Source: Trichoplusia ni (lineage: Eukaryota > Arthropoda > Insecta > Lepidoptera > Noctuidae). Taken from it: DNA of 64,000 nt. The first letter of the stretch is position 1. Each line of letters starts with the position of its first letter. The notes beneath the pieces were generated by a model. It worked only from the letters and a program-made list of their open reading frames with translations. It did no database searches and was not told where the DNA came from. Location: contig NC_039481.1 of the NCBI RefSeq assembly GCF_003590095.1, forward strand, positions 1,922,001-1,986,000, given 5' to 3'. Shown one piece after another: positions 1 through 14,400 of the stretch. Position numbers and translations under genes: made by a program.

Positions 1-2478
1 GTTGGGAAAATAAATAAACCACAATCAATTGTTCCAGTTATTTAAAATAGAGACCGCGTTCAAATAAACAAATTAATGACGTCCTGCATATTTCAGGGAA
101 ACGAACTTTTCATGCGATGCAAACATTTCTATGAATTGTGAAAACAATATGTGTGCTTTATATATAAATATAACCGCAATTTCAGTGACACGCGAATTAC
201 TCAATTCTGAGAATAACGTAGCTTTCAATTAGCTAAATTATCCAATATGAGATTAAAAAGTGTCGACAATTGCAGTAATAGCTTTCATATGTTAGGTTTG
301 CAAGTCACCGTATTATTGCTTGTTTTAACAAAATATAAACAATTGACAAATTAAAATCTTTTTTAGTGTTCTGAACAGCAGTGCCTCAGTAATAGGGTGC
401 CGCTTGCTTTGGGTTCGGCAAGTCATCGCTGTGTATCTGTCTGTCTCTTATGAACACAGATGTATTTTTGCTGCAACAACAGACACTAAAAATAAAGATA
501 GAGCAATTAAGCAATGTTACTTTCATACACTTTTTCGTCATCTCACCGATTTCTTTCCTTAACCCTATTAGTATGAAACCCTTGGTCGTGAGTCCAAATC
601 GCACTTGAACAATTTTTTAAACTCTAGGCCTTTTTCAACTGGTGAATAACCTCAAGATTTCCTTCACCGTCAGAAGCTTTTCATGTCAAAAGACCTGAGG
701 AAATACTTCGTAACCAACTTAGAGATGAAATATAATTTATCGACTATTTATCTAGACCAACAGTAATAATAAACTAACGACCTGCACGTAATAAATTTAT
801 CTCTTATACACAAGACACGTGTGGTGTAAAGTTAGTTTGCAACTAGTCGGTCGACTAGCCTCGTGGGATACAGGGGAACGGGAAACTTATTGAACATTTG
901 AACCCGGGTACACTGCGCCGCGCCGGTAGTCTGCTTTATTGCAATACATATATCTATTTACAACTTGGAGAGTCAGCTACAAAAGTCTATGGATATCTTG
1001 CTCTGTGTAGCCAAAAGACATTTCTAATTGTCAAATGTATGGAAATTAAATTTTATTTTGATTCTCCGTACATTCGAGCGTTTTCTATTTACGATTTTGA
1101 TTGTAGTAATGATACTTGGTATAGAGGCTGATATACAAACTGTTATTAACTTTTCAAACATTGACAATATTGTTTTCAAAAGTTATTGGTAGATTCCTGG
1201 TGTTAATGGTTCAATTGTCTTCTGGCCCCTCTATACATAGAATTTCGTTGTGTTTTTGTCATCACATTAATTGTGCTTGAATTTTGTCGCTGACTGTACG
1301 AACAACGATAATTTATTTTAATGTTTTATCGATCTTAGCGGTTGACAACTACATTAGTAGCTTTGAGCTATCGTGATTTCCAACATGCACTGCATGTTAA
1401 CAACCTTTGTGCCAATCAAAGTCGACTATAATTATATTAGAAAAGCATTTCCTACTTGTAGTTGACGTTTCACTCTTTATTGTAAGGGTTGCTTGAATGA
1501 GGTATAATTTGAGTAATGGTACTGTTTGTAACTCTTTAAAGTCTAAGCTATTGTAATATTGTGACTTTCAGTTCGTAAAATAGAATCCCTTCTCCTGTCA
1601 GCGGTTGTTAATAAGGATATTAACTAACCCCATTTTTTTTAAATAAATTGGCCTATACATATATTTGAATGTGAAAAAGTATTAAAAATACATACATGCA
1701 CACCTACAAACTTTCCTATTAACAATTTGAAACAGTGTTCATATTCATACAAAATTTATGCTTGTTCTATCTAAAGAGACGCGATTTGCCACAGGCCTGA
1801 CACGACAAGTTTGCGGTGGCTGTCCCTCTTTAGTGTCTAAATCTAAAGTCTACATAATACATACATATACAAATACGCCGAAATCCAATATACAGTCGCA
1901 CATACTAGGTACTTGGAGTATTGACATAAGGAAAGGCTGGTATTGACAAGGACCTCTGTAAACACAATCATTCTTGGAAATATTCTTTATAGTTCAGTCA
2001 GACGTATCATCGATATGGGCACACTGATTTTAGGCTTACTATAAGCTTCTGAAGCTGGACTTTTTCTTTGTGCTAGCTAGACTCATGTAGATATAGTGTA
2101 GAGCTCTGATACGCTTGCCAAAAGCAACAGTTTTCAACCAGATTGTCGCGGTACATGTATAGGTAAAACGGTGTGTTTGGTCTATGTATATAAATTTCTT
2201 TTTTAAGGTCATTATTTTTCGTCTGTGGACGAAAAATTCTGTCTTTTTCTTTTGCCAATAACGCATGTACCATTTAAACTGTACATGTACTGTAACCATT
2301 TAAATCGAATAATAAAATAACACGTCATATAAATATTGAAAAAAAAACCTATCATGGTTTAATTCATTTAAAAGTAATGGAAACGTTAACTTGCCAGAGG
2401 TGTGGTACATGAAGTTGCTATATGAATTAAATTTCGCTGTTTTGGTGAAAAAATACAAAGCAGGCAAAAGTGAAGTAA

Positions 2479-2764
2479 TCTATATATATATATAAAAGAA
2501 AGTCGTGTTAGTTACACCACTTATAACTCAAGAACGGCAGAACAGATTTGGCTGAAAATTGGTAGGGAGGTAGCTTAGAGCCAGGAGACGGACATAGGAT
2601 ACTTTTTATCCCGTTCGACAGCGTTACCGTGTGACTTGACATGAAACGTCAGTCACTATAAAACGTGGTATAACAAAACGCAAATGACAGCTATGTAATG
2701 ACGTATGGATTACTATGGATGACAATTTGATATTTGTAAGAAATCAATATTAAAACTACTTCTA
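2479..2764 (+). mobile_element. truncated 5' Helitron fragment
   Basis: A second TC-TATATATA head with the same AAGAAAGTCGTGTTAG / AACGGCAGAACAGATTTGGC lead-in lies directly upstream of the complete copy, and has no own 3' end before 2765. Either a truncated copy or the host of a nested insertion. Confidence 0.6.
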
Positions 2765-3559
2765 TCTATATATATATATATATATAAGAAAGTCGTGTTT
2801 GTTACAACACTTATAACTCGAGAACGGCTGGACCGATTGCCATGGTTTTTGATTTGTTGGATTTGTTTCCGTCCCGAAAACAGAATACATCTTAAAAACA
2901 ATGAAAACTCGATATGTGTAATGAATACTTTCATTTCAATAAATGCTGATTTGTTTATTACATGTAAAACTTTTGTTGTCCATAGGGTGATACCAGGAGA
3001 TCAGATAATAGTATTTCATGAGGGTTGTAGCTGGGGAGCACGAGGGCGGTACCAGGAGAGCACGTAGCCGTAGTTGATTAGGGTGATACCAGGAGATCAG
3101 ATAGTAGTATTTCATGACCTTAGAGTAGGTAGCAGTCATGAAGGGATTACCAGTAGAGCAGTGAGGGTTATAGCTGGGTAGCAGGTACTGTACGCGTGAG
3201 AGTAGGGTGGGACCTTAGAGTAGGTAGCAGTCATGAGGGGATTACCAGTAGAGCAGGTAGCAGTAATACATGAAGGTGGTACCATTAAATCGGGGAATGG
3301 TAGTAAAAATCAAAAATAAACTAGATATCTATTGGCAGCACCCATGAGTTTGGCTCTAAGTTGCAGTAGATGTATATGAAGGTGGTTGCGATCTTGCTGA
3401 AGGGCCGCGATTAGCATAAAAAACTAATTCAATCGGCAATATTAGTAAATCATGTGTTTCTTATTTACAACCTATATACAACTTAAAATGATTACTTAAA
3501 AACAATCAGCAATATTATCATCGACTCTAAGGCGGTACGAAGTCCGCCGGGAAAGCTAG
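2765..3559 (+). mobile_element. non-autonomous Helitron
   Basis: Starts with TC (TCTATATATA...) followed by the lepidopteran Helitron-like head AAGAAAGTCGTGTTTGTTAC. It ends with a hairpin (GGCGG 3531-3535 / CCGCC 3544-3548) a few bases before CTAG at 3556-3559, and sits between A and T, all classic Helitron features. No Rep/helicase ORF is present, so it is non-autonomous. Confidence 0.75.
2986..3256 (+). repeat. minisatellite-like tandem blocks inside the Helitron
   Basis: A ~36-bp unit (GGTGATACCAGGAGATCAGA...) occurs at 2986 and again at 3082, and a ~45-bp unit (GACCTTAGAGTAGGTAGCAG...) at 3116 and 3211. Both pairs are spaced 95-96 bp, indicating a ~95-bp higher-order repeat. Confidence 0.7.
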
Positions 3560-5412
3560 TTAATTATATTTTAATTATATACAACGACAAATGTACTTAG
3601 CACTTCATAAAAAGTATGATTTAATTGTATTTTGGCAAGAATTTCTCGCATGAAGTGCCAACGAGGCCAATATTACAAAAATACCTTAAGTTACTATAAT
3701 TACAGGAGCTACTTAAAAGGATAAATATGATTTCTTATTGCGAATGTAACGTGTGTTGGCGCCAACATGATATTTATTATACACTGAAATTGTTAATGAC
3801 TGCTGCAAAAAAGTGTTTTAAAAATATATATCTTTATATCTGTAAGATGAATGTAATGTGATAAGTGAAGCCGAAATTAATCACCTTTTATTAATGAAGA
3901 ACATTAATTTCAAGCAAAGAATTGTCGAAAGTTCATAAGTCGTTTTATTTTTTATTGAGAAAGAAAATTTATGGCATTAAAATGTTTATATCCCATGCGG
4001 TCTGTTATTTTGACTACCCATGGGAAAAGTTAAAATATAGTTAGAATATCTAAAGCAATATAAAATGAACAATAAAGTTTATTCTGAAGAGCTTTCAGAG
4101 AGTTACGACCATGAGCTATGTACAAATCGTTTCGCAAATTTAATTTTGTTTGAATTCAATATTTTTGTATAGCGGCTTTATATAAACTCGGAGTTGCTTA
4201 ATCAATTAAACTTATACAACGTACCGAGAGGTTTTTGTTCTCTCCCGATATTTATTTTTGAAATTTTAATTGTTGTTCTGACGACATTCAATATAGTCTA
4301 CTCGTAAAAAGTCTTTCCTTGAATTGTCGAATGATGTTTCAAGACCCTGTTAAGTTTGCACTTTATTGGATAGACATTAGTAACTGTTAGAAACTGAAAG
4401 TAATTGCTTAAGTTAACTTGTCTGTGTTGAGTGTTCGTACTAAAACTAATCTTTAAAACACGTCGCACGAAGAAATCTTTAAAAAAAAAAAACAGAGTAA
4501 ATCTTAAACTTTCAAGAACAATAAAATCGAATCTCATTTCGACACTTGAACAAAGAGTCACCTGACTTATCTACAAATCCCTTTTGGATTGAGCAGAGAT
4601 ATATTGCATCGAGCATTAAAAACATCCCTTACACTTGATAATAAATGGTCGCTATGTGCGATACGATTGTGAAATAAATCTGCTTTAAGAACGCCGGTTT
4701 GGTGCCTTATGGAAGCGTTGACCGTTAAAAAAAGAAAGAAGAAAATTTTCGTTCAATTTCGGACTGTAGGTTTTTGTATAATAAAGGATACGTATTTTTT
4801 AGTTTGTCCCGTAAACCTAATTTCGGACTTGAATCGAATTGGCTGATATTGGTTTGAAAACATTATTGTGAAGTTCAGTTCAAGATCAACATTGAGACAG
4901 CTCGTATATGCATAGTGTTAGATATATTTTATATTTAGTTTCCGAACTATAAAAATATCTGATTTATTGTTCTTAGAAAATATTATATTGGTATTGCTAT
5001 AAAGTCAATGGTTCTGTCTGCTCTTATTTTATGGTATTATATTATTGTTTATAATATAAAATAAAATAGCATTATGTAGGCGATTTGTTTAGTCTATTAA
5101 CCGATATCATGAAGTAATGTTTTGCTTGGAAGCCGTTTGTTTCCAAAGTAGGTACTGACCTAGTGTTTAGTTTATATTTTTTTTATTAAGCTACCGAATA
5201 AAACTGTTGCCTTTAAGACATGTGTAGTCTACCTGATTTTATTGTTGAGTAAATATTTGCTCGTAAATACGGTTAATTTAGTTCTTTCACAAACGTAGTA
5301 CTACCGGAATGTTGAAAAAAAGAAAATGACAAAACATTCGTTTTAAATGTTATTTAACATGATATTTATTTATTTTCATTATGATTAATAACGTTGTTTC
5401 TCTTGTCACCAG

Positions 5413-8400
5413 GTTATGCACACTCCGGATAACTCGGCTCCGCGTGTGCGGCGCCCTGGGCGAGGCGGGCGGCGGCGCGGCCGGCGGCGCGGGCGCAGGC
5501 GCCGTCATCCTAGCGGCGCGCATGCACAGCTCCAAGCGAACGCTGCGGTCTAATGACATCGCTGTCCCACCCCTCGATGTCGAACTAGACCTCTGCTTTT
5601 CGCTACAGTACCCGCACTTTGTTAAAAGGGATGGTAACAGGTTCGTTACTTATATTTTGTAACTGTTAGAAACTGATATTCAAAATCATCAAGAAAGCTT
5701 TGTTGTTTCTAAAAATCCTTAGTACAGTTGTGCTAGAGTCACGTACGGCACAAGAGGCTACATGCAAATGCCAAAGTTTAAGGGTAATGGTTCCTCCCAA
5801 TAGAAGGAGTCTTCTAATGATATATTTATAGGAAAATAAAAAGTATACAGCTATCAGTATAAGACTAGCAGGCTATTGCACACTTTTGAAGAAGTCTAGA
5901 AATTGAACATGTTCAGGAAGCTATGATCGGTTTACGGAAGAATAAATACTATAATTATAAAATTCACAAATTTTAGTTTTTATTCAAACAATTTGTCTGC
6001 GTCCGCGATTAAATAAAACCCAAGACAGTAGTAAAATCTTGAACACACTATAAACCGTCTCTCGTTATTAAGTCATTAATCTAGATTCTGAGTTATGTGC
6101 TGTTTGTTTATTTAATCCAGTCGTTAAATCTTTAATTTCCTAAAGTATTCATGTAATCCGGTCAAGGTTTACATTATTATTCATTTTTATTGTTTTGTCT
6201 AATGTTGTCGTCAATCTTTTTCTAGAATTATCCGTTTTAGAATACGTTTGCGTACGATCAATCAGTCACGTATCAATTTAAAAAGTTGAAATAAAGAATG
6301 AAAGTGAAAAAGTTGAAAAAAAAAGAATAGTCCGCTGATTCACAAATACAATAAGATGCCTAAACTCCTAATTGTACTTTACGCCCCATAATTACAATTA
6401 GGAGTAAGTATTTTAAAGGAACACCTTTCAAAGGTATGTTTATCATTATGAAAACAAGATTATTAAACGCTAATACTCAGGTTGTACTGTTACAAATATT
6501 GTTTGTTTACTCATTCTGTTAGTTGACAAGCTTAATATTTTTTTCACTGCGAGTATTACGTTTGGGCAGTACAAAACATTTTTACCTGTGGGTATAGTTT
6601 ATAGAAATGAAATTAAAGTAATGTCCTAAGATAGATAAATAAATTTACTAAAGTAATAGTCAATACCATTTATGGCAGACAATTTCCTGCATCGCCCACG
6701 GTTTACAAATATAAGTGCTCGAATTGTATACACAGGTACTATGATATACGTCAGTCGTATAGGGATGTTATACTGGGAACAGAAGACTACCTACAATCTC
6801 TATGTAGCATGCCTCAGTTTTAAATCCCATGAGTAACTACAACTTGTGGCATAAAATTATATTTATGAGATTAACATTCGTGAGCCGGATTCATAATTAT
6901 TTATTAAAAGTCATGCGTATGTATCAGAAAAGCCCGACTAGTTTCGGATCAAACCGGAGTCTTCAATAATGAGCTATAAATAAATAAATAAATATTTGCA
7001 ATCAACTCAATTTGCAAATGCTTGTTTTGAGTCAGGGCATCTTCTTGCATGTGACTTGACCAAATTCTTTTTACTAATATACAATACAATTAGTATAAAA
7101 ATATTTGTTTTTGTTTATTTTAAATACATGATACTAACACTGGTTATATGGACACATCTGGTGGTACAATACCTATACAGAAATTGACTACAGTCTGTTT
7201 ATACGAGCACTTGAACGAATTATTATGGGATAAACATTTGAGACATAAAAATGCCGTAAAACTTCATATCACACACTGAGGTCCGAGAGGTGAAGTCTTT
7301 ACGTCATTGTCTATTCAAGCTATTCGTGACCATAGATATAATAAAGGTTTTAGAATTTCCTTGTTAGAGTGGAAAAGGGTAGGTATATGTTTGCGAATGT
7401 ATTAAACGTTATTTTGTTAAGGCTGCTCTTTCGTAAAAAGCTTGAAAAAAGCGTGCAGATGAAACAGCTTTTCGTCGACACTTACAGAGAATTTATATCT
7501 GCAAAAATAGTTAGTAATCTACATGATATGATACGTAATTTGGTTTAGCCATAATTTTTCTATTGGCATCACATAACAAGTAAAAAAAATCGCCAAATCA
7601 CCTCCAATTCGTAGAGATAAGACCATTTTACTGCTTTATTTTTAATAAAAGAACATTAGAAGAAAATCTACTGCTTTGCAATACATAGGAAAATGATTTG
7701 GTTTGGTTACTTTTTAAAAATATGTCTGATTTCTATAATAACTATTTAAAAATGCGTCCCGTATAAATACTGCATCTATATCAAACCCGCACTCGTCCAA
7801 ATGCACAAGGTCACTAGCGAGAATACAAGCCTTAACCTAACACAAAAGAGTTTTAGAGACAACCACATACTCGTATCTAGACCACATAATCGAACGCCTC
7901 ATAGGTTAGGTTTTAGATTCCGCAGGCCTCTCTATTCGATTTTTTTTTTATCACTGTCAAATGCACTCATAATTAATCGATTCTAATCAATCTTAAATAC
8001 GTTAACGATTTATCGAGACCATTAATATTTTAATCGATTGACGCAAATATTTACAAGCTTGAAGGCATAGTTAATGTTTACTCACGATAGAAATAATCTA
8101 GATTGTAAAACAATATTGAAATTGACCTTAAGGCTTAATCGAATTTGTAAGATTTCACTTTCGATAACTAGTTGGAATTAATGGTATTTTGATGAGTCCC
8201 TTTTAGTAAATTAATTTTAAGTGTTATTTACTATTTTACTATCTGATAAAGAAATTTGTCGTGCCTGCTGGGAGATTTAACTACTTTTTACACTGATGAC
8301 CCTAAAACTTGATAACCCAATCGTGTGTTTTTGACTTTACCATTTTATACATTACAGTTTAACAGCATTCAAGGGGCCTTAGTCCTTTAGCTCCTGGGAT

Positions 8401-11400
8401 CTTTGTTGCCTCATGTATGTTGTTAACATTCCAGATTACAAATCATGCTACAGCGGCGAAAGAAATACAAGAACCGCACCATCCTGGGGTACAAGACACT
8501 GGCTGAGGGCGTCATCAGAATGGACCAGGTTTGTATATAGACCATCAATCAAGGAGAATACTAAAATCACTCAAATTTTATTGACCAATTATACCAGCCA
8601 TTTATACGAAGAATGATTGATTGACTGATGATTGATCACTGCGGATTAGCTATTCTAAATTCAAGTATTCGGAGTGTAGGTTTCTTTTTTTTCACATTCA
8701 GCGTATGATTTCCTTTCAGCGTATGTTTTGAATATCGCAGATGTTTTTAGTCTATGAAAGTCCGCGTGTGGTCTCAAGAAAAAAGAAAAATGAGATATTT
8801 AGTTTTCTCAATAACTCCGATGCATAAATACAAACGGTACACAATGTCTCTTAAGAGAATGAAAATGGTACAGATGCTATAAAAGAGCTATAAAATTATG
8901 ATCTCAGTGTTTTGGAAGACGTAAAATATTTGGATTGATTCCTTGAAGGTCGCGGTCAGCCTGCGTCACGGGCTTGATGGATTGCTTTTAGTTCTTGAAA
9001 ACAGACTTATTACTCAAGTGTGATGACTACATTCAATACTTCATGATATAGCTAGTTTGTTATTTAGGAATAGTTTATTCGTTCCCTTTAGTCTTGAGCA
9101 TTTTTGTATTGGATTTTGTCATTTTTTGGTGGAGCCAAGGAATATTTCACTAGTTTTGATCTCTAGGATTGACTAACGAATGGATCAAAATATAGCCCGT
9201 AAACTTGTGTCAGGTTCGTTACGATATTACCTTTACCGCCTGTCGGTACTTTTTCTGGGATCAAACCTGCACCGCGGACGCATAAACCTTTACATAGAAT
9301 CTCAAGGCCAGATCTATTTATTAACTACACCCAAAACATTAACAAATACAATTATGTAGCTTCATAGTACCTAATAGAGCCAAGTGTTACGTCGTCTGCA
9401 GTAGACCTTGCGTCACTTTTATGATTGCGTAAATTTTGCTTGCGTGCGCTCCCGCACTTCAAGATTTTTAGAACTAGCTTTGAACTTGACCGGACTTGAC
9501 CTTGACTTCTGTCTTTTTCGCGATGTCGCGAACTTATCGCATGCGATGCGTATGTTGTGAATGCTTTACGGTTTTCGTCTCTTGCGTGTTACATTGTGAC
9601 ACATACTAGATCATATTAGACAGGCGTTTTCAAGACTTTGTTATTGTTTTGAAATATTATTTGAAACGAGACATAAGCCAGCTTATATTACAATATTGTG
9701 GCTTCGATATTTTCCACAAGATATTTTATTTCTTTTCCTCCCCATTGGCCGATCTCACTGCAAGGCAAAGTCTTCCTTCCATTCTTTAACTCTGTATGGT
9801 TTATTGTTTCATTTTGTGCATTCATATAATATAAGTATGGATAAAATGTATTAAAACAATCACAATCTATCTGAAACATCATTCACGCAATCAATATTTC
9901 ATAAGCCCCTTCATCCCACAAGGATGCATCCACTAAAACACAGCATCTGACTGCGATGCCCGCCGCGCTAATGATTCCCTTAATTACAGCGAGCTCATTA
10001 TCAAGGCTCGCAGGACGGCGCTACTAATTAGTGAGTCAGAGCTAAACGCGCGCCCGACGAGATACAAATTGTTTTCTCTTATTAACGTGCCGTTTTATAG
10101 TGATAGGGTAATTTCTGTTTGTTCTTTTATGGAGTTTTAGTGCGCGTTTTTGGTGTATTTTTCATGAATTCTAAATTGCAATGTTTTTATTTTTAGTCGG
10201 CCTAAAAATTCTCTTTCGTTAAGAGTATTCCAGAATGTAATTCCCAATTTAGAAAAAGCGGCAAGAAACTAATTAGGTTTAAAACTCCTTAGAGAGAAAT
10301 CCCATTATTCATCAATTGTACCATCGGCATAAAATCGTTCCGTTTACAAAAAAATGAAATTTTAGTACCTACATGTAGAATCTTACTTACACCAAAATTG
10401 TATTTTTTTTTATTTTGCAGCCGTTTATCGGACTTACCACATGAAATAATAGAGCTACAGCAGATTTGATTATCTACCATCTAATTTACATTGCGTAAAT
10501 TCTCGTATTTTGGACATTTTCCACTGAATCCCCATCAATTGGCTGACGATTTGCGGCAGAGTACAATCAGCTAGGGCACCACACATTAACTACTAATGGA
10601 AATTGCAAATGCCAGTTACAATTATGCAATAATTTCCGGTCATTGACCTGTAACTGGTTTTGCCATTATCGGACTTTAATGTACCGTGCGTATGTTGTGT
10701 TCTTATGTAGGTCAAACGTATATTCTGATTATGTCAATGCACGCAAACTCTGATCTCTATTTTGTTAAGTTTGCCATTTTCTATTTATTATAAGTGCGTC
10801 AGTAAAAAACATAACTACTTTCATCGCTTGAACTGGCTGAATATCCACTGCGATCATCAAATGCGAGAATTCGTATGTGTTTTGAGCAATTTTTTTAAAC
10901 GCACGAGCCTAATTAGCCTATTGTTTTGGTTAGATTCTTATACCAAAGGTCGAAGGTTCAGTTCCCGGCCAGGACAAATATTTTGTGATGAGCGCGATCA
11001 TTTATTTTGCATTTGGAAGAGAATAAGTATGTTTATCAATTGTCTAGATCCTATTTTACAAATTTTGATTAGTTTGAGGCTAGATAGCTTCGTTTGAACG
11101 TTATTAAATGTTACTAAAAATAACATTACTAATAATTTCTCCAGGTGCTTCAACGCTCAATGGACATGGAGTTGGAGCTAACAGGTGTGGGCGGGAAGGT
11201 CGGGGCTGCGGCCGGCCAGCCCGTCGCCAAGCTCACCATCACAGGCCTGGCCTCGACACCAGTCGACCACGACACTAAAAACAACAATACTTTACTCATT
11301 ACTGGTAAAAACTGGACACTTATAGTGAGCTTTAATGTTTTTACTGTGTGTTTGTACTGTGACGGATTTTAATTAACCAAATGCTTCACTGTGGACTGCG

Positions 11401-14400
11401 TATTCAGACATATTAAGTGCTTTAGACTGGCCGAGACTGAAGTAAAAATACGTATACATAAATCTTCCTAAGAACAGAGACAAAAGTTTCAATACTTATT
11501 TTACCTCAGATAATTTGATCTGATCTCCAGGTAAAGCAAGGCTGTGATACTTTATTTTCCAAAATTCCTGGTTTGATACACAAAAGATAAATATTGAAGT
11601 TCTTTTCATCAACTGCATCCAAAGAAAATTCGAGAAATTATAATTTACATTCTCTTCTTCAATTCCCTGACATGTATTTATATATCTTTTCAGAACGCGG
11701 CTACTCAGACGAGGAAGAAGAAGGTGAATTCAGTTCTGTGGAGGAAGCTGACGACATGACGTACGGTGCGCCCGCCAGGCGGCGCGCGCATCGCCAGCTC
11801 GCCTTCAACAAGACAGACCTCTCTTATACCAAGGTAAGTTTAATATGGTTCTACAAGTCTTGTTCTCATTGCTCTGAAGATAAAAGTGTCTGTAAAGTGG
11901 TATACTGTTTAGCAATAATTTTTTGCCATATTTAATAATGGTGAAAATAAAATTATACTGATTTTTATAATAGGGGTACCTGTCTAATGGACAAAGGCTC
12001 TTTTGATTATTGGTATACTTGTCCGAATGCAGGATAGATATATACCAATCAATTTTGCATAAACATTTTAGGAAAGGTTTAAGAAATTAATATTTTGTTA
12101 AAATAATAAATTTTTCAATTATAATTATTATTAAATTACTACTTACCAGGTATACCATTTTACATATCTACACCAGGAGAGCATTATTAAGTATAACCTC
12201 TTTCGAATCGTATTTTCTTATTTAAAGTTTTTCTCCTTAATTGTAATTTTTGCTAATGTTAGCACTTAATATAAACTATTTAATCTAAACGAGGCAGTAC
12301 TTAGGTGCAGTCATCGTACGAACAGTATAGGTAACAAAACTAGTTTTGTATAAACTTAGAAATAATAGCTAATTAATATTATTTACTTTAGTATTAATAG
12401 GTATGTTTTTGGGTAAAAAAGGTTTTACTCAATATTGAATTCTGATACAATAACAGTGAGGTTTATTTTGAGTTGGTTAAGATCGACTGATGACTGGGTT
12501 CAGTATTGAGTCAAACTCTCAGCCTGTAAACATAAAACCACAGTAATATTAATATATCCAATTGTGAATAACACTCAAGAAATTAGTGAAATAAGTAATA
12601 TTTTTAGACTATGAATCAAAATTATATGACTGCATGTTTTATGCTTTGCTTAGGGAGCTTCATATTTATCATGTTTTATCATTTACAGGCCGATATATAA
12701 AAAACAATTTATATTATAATTTAAGACTTTTTATTAAATATTTTAATAATTTATATTTTATTTATAGCTTATATATTTAAGTAGAAGAAACTCAGCGTTG
12801 ATAAGCTTGTACGTAATAGGCGTTGCATTGCACGCAGTTGTCCCGTTCTCGCGACTTGAGCTTCATGGAGCGCGAGCGAAAGAGACAGAGCTATATACAC
12901 TCTAAGGCGAACGACAGGGACAGCGACAGTGAGCTAGAAAACGCGGCCGCAAAGCGCAAGGGCAGCCGCGGGAAGCTTGCGGTATGCGCACGCACGCTTT
13001 CATACCAATCCTATGAGAATAGAAATTATACAAACAAAAATACTTATATTTTTCCTTGGAAACCACACTAACATGTTAGGATGTCTGTCTATACCTATAC
13101 TTTACATAAACTTACATTTTCTCTGGAGAATTTTTAATTAACAATGTGTGTTTCTGCACGACTTTGGTTTCGGTGTTGTCAACCCTAAATAACTACTGTC
13201 AATCACTTTATGTAAACCTTCATAATTTATATGTATGTTCTTGTATTAAATACTAAGAATTTTGCCGTCCAATCTGGATACTAACTGTGGGGTTTAATCT
13301 TCAAAATTATACTTAATCTGTGATGAGGCTGAAGGGAGCTCTTACCATATATATCTATAGTTTAAAAAAGGATAATATTTTCCAGTAATATTGACAACTT
13401 ATTATGATTTCTATTCTCATACTAGTAGTTGTGTGTTTTCTGTAAATAGATTATTGTCGCATGCCTTGAGTATACATTTAGTAGTTTTTTCCATTATATA
13501 CTTATTATATTTTAGAACATTGTAACGTAGTATTTAATAGACATGTATTAGTATTTCATACTTTTCTCTTTACTTATAAAATAAGAAACAATTTCTGCGG
13601 GGACTATCCTGTCAGTCTTTCCTATTTTCAATGTTGCATGACTGTCAACCTTGTTTTGTAAGTAAGAGAACATTGGCCTTGTATCTTCTTGAGTATGTAG
13701 ATGTATTTTAAATATAGCCAACTAAAGTACAGCTGTAGACTTCAGGAAAACCACAAGAGAATTATTAGCGATAGCAAAATGGCGGTCACTTACAGTCGCA
13801 AAAATGCAGATCCCATAGCTGTTCATTTATAAATTATTAAAGTTTCATTTTGAGCGTTTTTGATCGAGAAATTTAAGTTTTCCATATTTTCGCGATCCCG
13901 CCGCGTTAGCTCATGATTAAGAACTCCGGTTGGGTCCGAAACTAGACGGGCACTCACATCATTTGATAATTTAAATTTGCCTCTCGTAAAAATGCGTACA
14001 TGTGGATGATCTGCTCCGCTTATTAAGCTCTTTAAACAGGACTGATGCCATTGTTGAAGCGAGACAGCACGATGCCCTGCTGTAGAACTTCGTCTCGCTA
14101 GCACTACGGTAGCCATGCTTGATTAGCTCACAGTACAAGTTCTAACTCTCTTAGTTTCGTACTCATATTGCCCTGAACATAATAAAAGCCATATATTTTA
14201 AGTGTAAACATTACGTCCCGTGCCGGTAGCTTATCGTATTAGATTAGATTACCGCAGAAGACAATTTTCCTCATTATCTAAAAGTCCATGGAGGTGAAAA
14301 CTGTATGTATTTTAGTGAACCTTGTTTGTTTGTGAGTCTGCCTATGTGATTGAAACTAACGATGTTTAATAATGTTATTTGTATTGATAAACCTTTCTTA

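Larger units (their letters stand above)
1..5412. other. PACS upstream intron
   Basis: AT-rich intron preceding the first visible PACS exon. Apart from the Helitron cluster (2479-3559) I see only short chance ORFs and AT repeats. No exon encoding the PACS N-terminus was found. Confidence 0.6.

Noticed and set aside
10762..11097. 111-codon plus-strand ORF
   Set aside because: Overlaps a SINE relic and has no homology; it is intronic to PACS.
13823..14116. 97-codon minus-strand ORF
   Set aside because: It spans an interspersed repeat with a palindromic core and has no recognisable protein features.
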